This document shows, piece by piece, positions 62,758 through 64,000 of a stretch of 64,000 nucleotides of DNA (position 1 is its first letter; each line of letters opens with the position of its first letter). The stretch covers positions 59,353,159 to 59,417,158 of the forward strand of contig CM049313.1 in the NCBI GenBank assembly GCA_026874595.1, read 5' to 3'. Both the position numbers and the translations under genes were made by a program. The stretch is from Sipunculus nudus (Eukaryota > Annelida > Sipuncula > Golfingiida > Sipunculidae). The notes beneath the pieces were generated by a model. The model ran no database searches and was not told the DNA's origin. It saw only the letters and a list, made by a program, of their open reading frames with translations.

Positions 62758-63664
62758 TAGACAAACAAATTTGGAAAAAAATAAAAAAACAACATAAAAT
62801 GCCCTCATAGTTGCACTGGAATACTCTTCAGGAAGATTCAAGGGAAATTAATAATTCTTTGATAAATTCAGTGGTGACATAATACTGAGACAACCAAGGG
62901 TGGTTCCAACTGCTTATACTAATTCGTTTTTTTTATCAGCAATTCTAGAGATTGGTGCTGTAAATAATATTGTAATTTCTGTTCAGGTGTTTAAACCGAG
63001 TAATGTATGGCTCGAAGTTAATTATATTTGTCTTGTCCGGGCAGCCATTGCTACCGAGACTTGGCACCAGGACATTCCAGACAGAGCCAAATAGCTAGAC
63101 GAATCCTGAGGTGGCTGAAAGGTTTCTCAATTTAGTATCATTTCAATATTCAGTTTTTTTCATCACGGTGCATGTCAGTGTATAAGAAGTATTCTTGTAA
63201 TGCGTCTTTTATTTTGTGTGTGTGGTTTGCAATAACAGAAGGACTTCGCTTTTGGTTCAGTACATATGGAGTTACCTTTGCCAATATTGGGCCTGGTTTT
63301 TTCTCAGGCTGTGAATGTGTTTTTTATCTTTGGATTTAATCCTGTTTGTGTAATTCAGAAAGTCTTGTGAGTCCCTTGATGTTTTACCGTCATTAGACAA
63401 AAATGCATGCACTCTCAATTACTTGAGTTTGAATGATAATTCTGTTATTGTTTATATTATTCAAGATATTACAGTGAAAATTTCTCTTGTGAGAAAGTCC
63501 ATGGAATTTTGCATAGAATTTCGATTAACCATTTCACTCAGCTAGATTTACTAGGATTTAATAAAAATATAACTCCTAGCTATATGATTTCATACCAGTT
63601 CAGTATTTATCATATCTGTTATCATAATAAAATCAATGTTTTATTTAAGAATGAATTGAATAAA
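62758..63664 (+). other. CRTC: Likely 3' untranslated region of CRTC
   Basis: Sequence after the stop codon contains no further exon. Candidate AATAAA signals are at 63626-63631 and 63659-63664, with earlier A-rich AATAAA at about 62779. The true end cannot be fixed from sequence. Bases 63427-63491 resemble 60578-60643 in the last intron. Confidence 0.55.
63626..63664 (+). promoter_or_regulatory. Candidate polyadenylation signals
   Basis: Two AATAAA hexamers, at 63626-63631 and 63659-63664, followed within 40 bases by GT-rich sequence (TGTGGTTGGGGGG). The AT-rich background makes chance hits common. Confidence 0.4.
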
Positions 63665-64000
63665 TGTGGTTGGGGGGATCATCGGTCAGTGAGTTATTAC
63701 AAGTTACTCACACTGTGCTCTAAACAGCACTGTTAAAAGTGTTAAGGAGTAGAAAAAGGAGCACTTCTGAACAATATGGATACAATGGAAGTTGTCATGA
63801 AGAAAGAGAAAATAGCTGAATTTGCTTTGGGGGCAGTTTCAATTTTTTACAGAAGCATCTTCATATTATTTTATACTGTTTCTGGCAGAGTTGTATATTA
63901 ATTAGGTTTCCCGACCGGGGGGGGGGGGGGTCAAAGGTCATTTGCCTTGGTTCATGTGATGGCAGATAGTCAGATATCATGATTTCGTAATGACACCAAA
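63665..64000. other. Downstream sequence, nothing recognised
   Basis: Contains a G homopolymer (63918-63929) followed by 'tcaaaggtcatttgcc'. No gene seen. Confidence 0.5.

Overview
This is animal DNA. It is AT-rich, has introns with GT-AG splice sites, and is dense in short non-autonomous mobile elements. It carries most of one recognisable protein gene: a CREB-regulated transcription coactivator (CRTC/TORC), on the + strand. Eight coding exons (19642-62757) join in a consistent reading phase. They give 1744 coding bases: one base finishing a split codon, 580 codons and a stop. The N-terminal CREB-binding exons were not found and probably lie upstream of the window. Repeats with a (GTCC)n tract, tandem core units and hairpin ends resemble the 'pearl' elements known from bivalves, so a bivalve or related mollusc is the best guess. 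The host assignment rests only on repeat style.

Layout. Bases 1-19641 are presumed intron or upstream sequence: a Helitron tail, a 29-bp minisatellite (283-2000), a 54-bp minisatellite (3862-4611), a pearl-like element (8981-11925) broken by a Helitron (9907-11751), and a second Helitron (13081-15200). Exon A (19642-19733) carries the SIK/AMPK phosphosite block. Exons B and C (25300, 35513) follow across introns filled with a TA-flanked inverted-repeat element (20021-24681) and several pearl-like copies, some nested. A Helitron (35598-37666) precedes exon D (38783-39095, the GSLPDL block). Exons E, F and G (42603, 46966, 48573) encode the Ser/Pro/Gln-rich middle. Intron G-H (13.6 kb) holds three more pearl-like elements and a large 21-bp minisatellite. 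The terminal exon H (62540-62757) encodes the transactivation domain and ends in a DPATEDSFRMDRL-type C terminus.

How it works together. CRTC proteins are held in the cytoplasm when SIK/AMPK-family kinases phosphorylate them. Calcineurin dephosphorylates them, and they then enter the nucleus and boost CREB transcription. The window encodes the first phosphosite (exon A), the second regulatory block (exon D), a PxIxIT-like calcineurin docking motif (end of exon G) and the activation domain (exon H).

Most striking point. Several exon edges of this gene have been copied into tandem arrays. The 3' edge and 5' splice site of exon D form a 66-bp array. The 3' edge and donor of exon F form a second array. 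The acceptor and 5' edge of exon F are repeated upstream of it. A 21-bp array with CAG in most units abuts the acceptor of exon H and is open in the exon frame. In the two donor arrays the copies nearest the exon look freshest and the distant ones decayed. I do not know of a described system like this.
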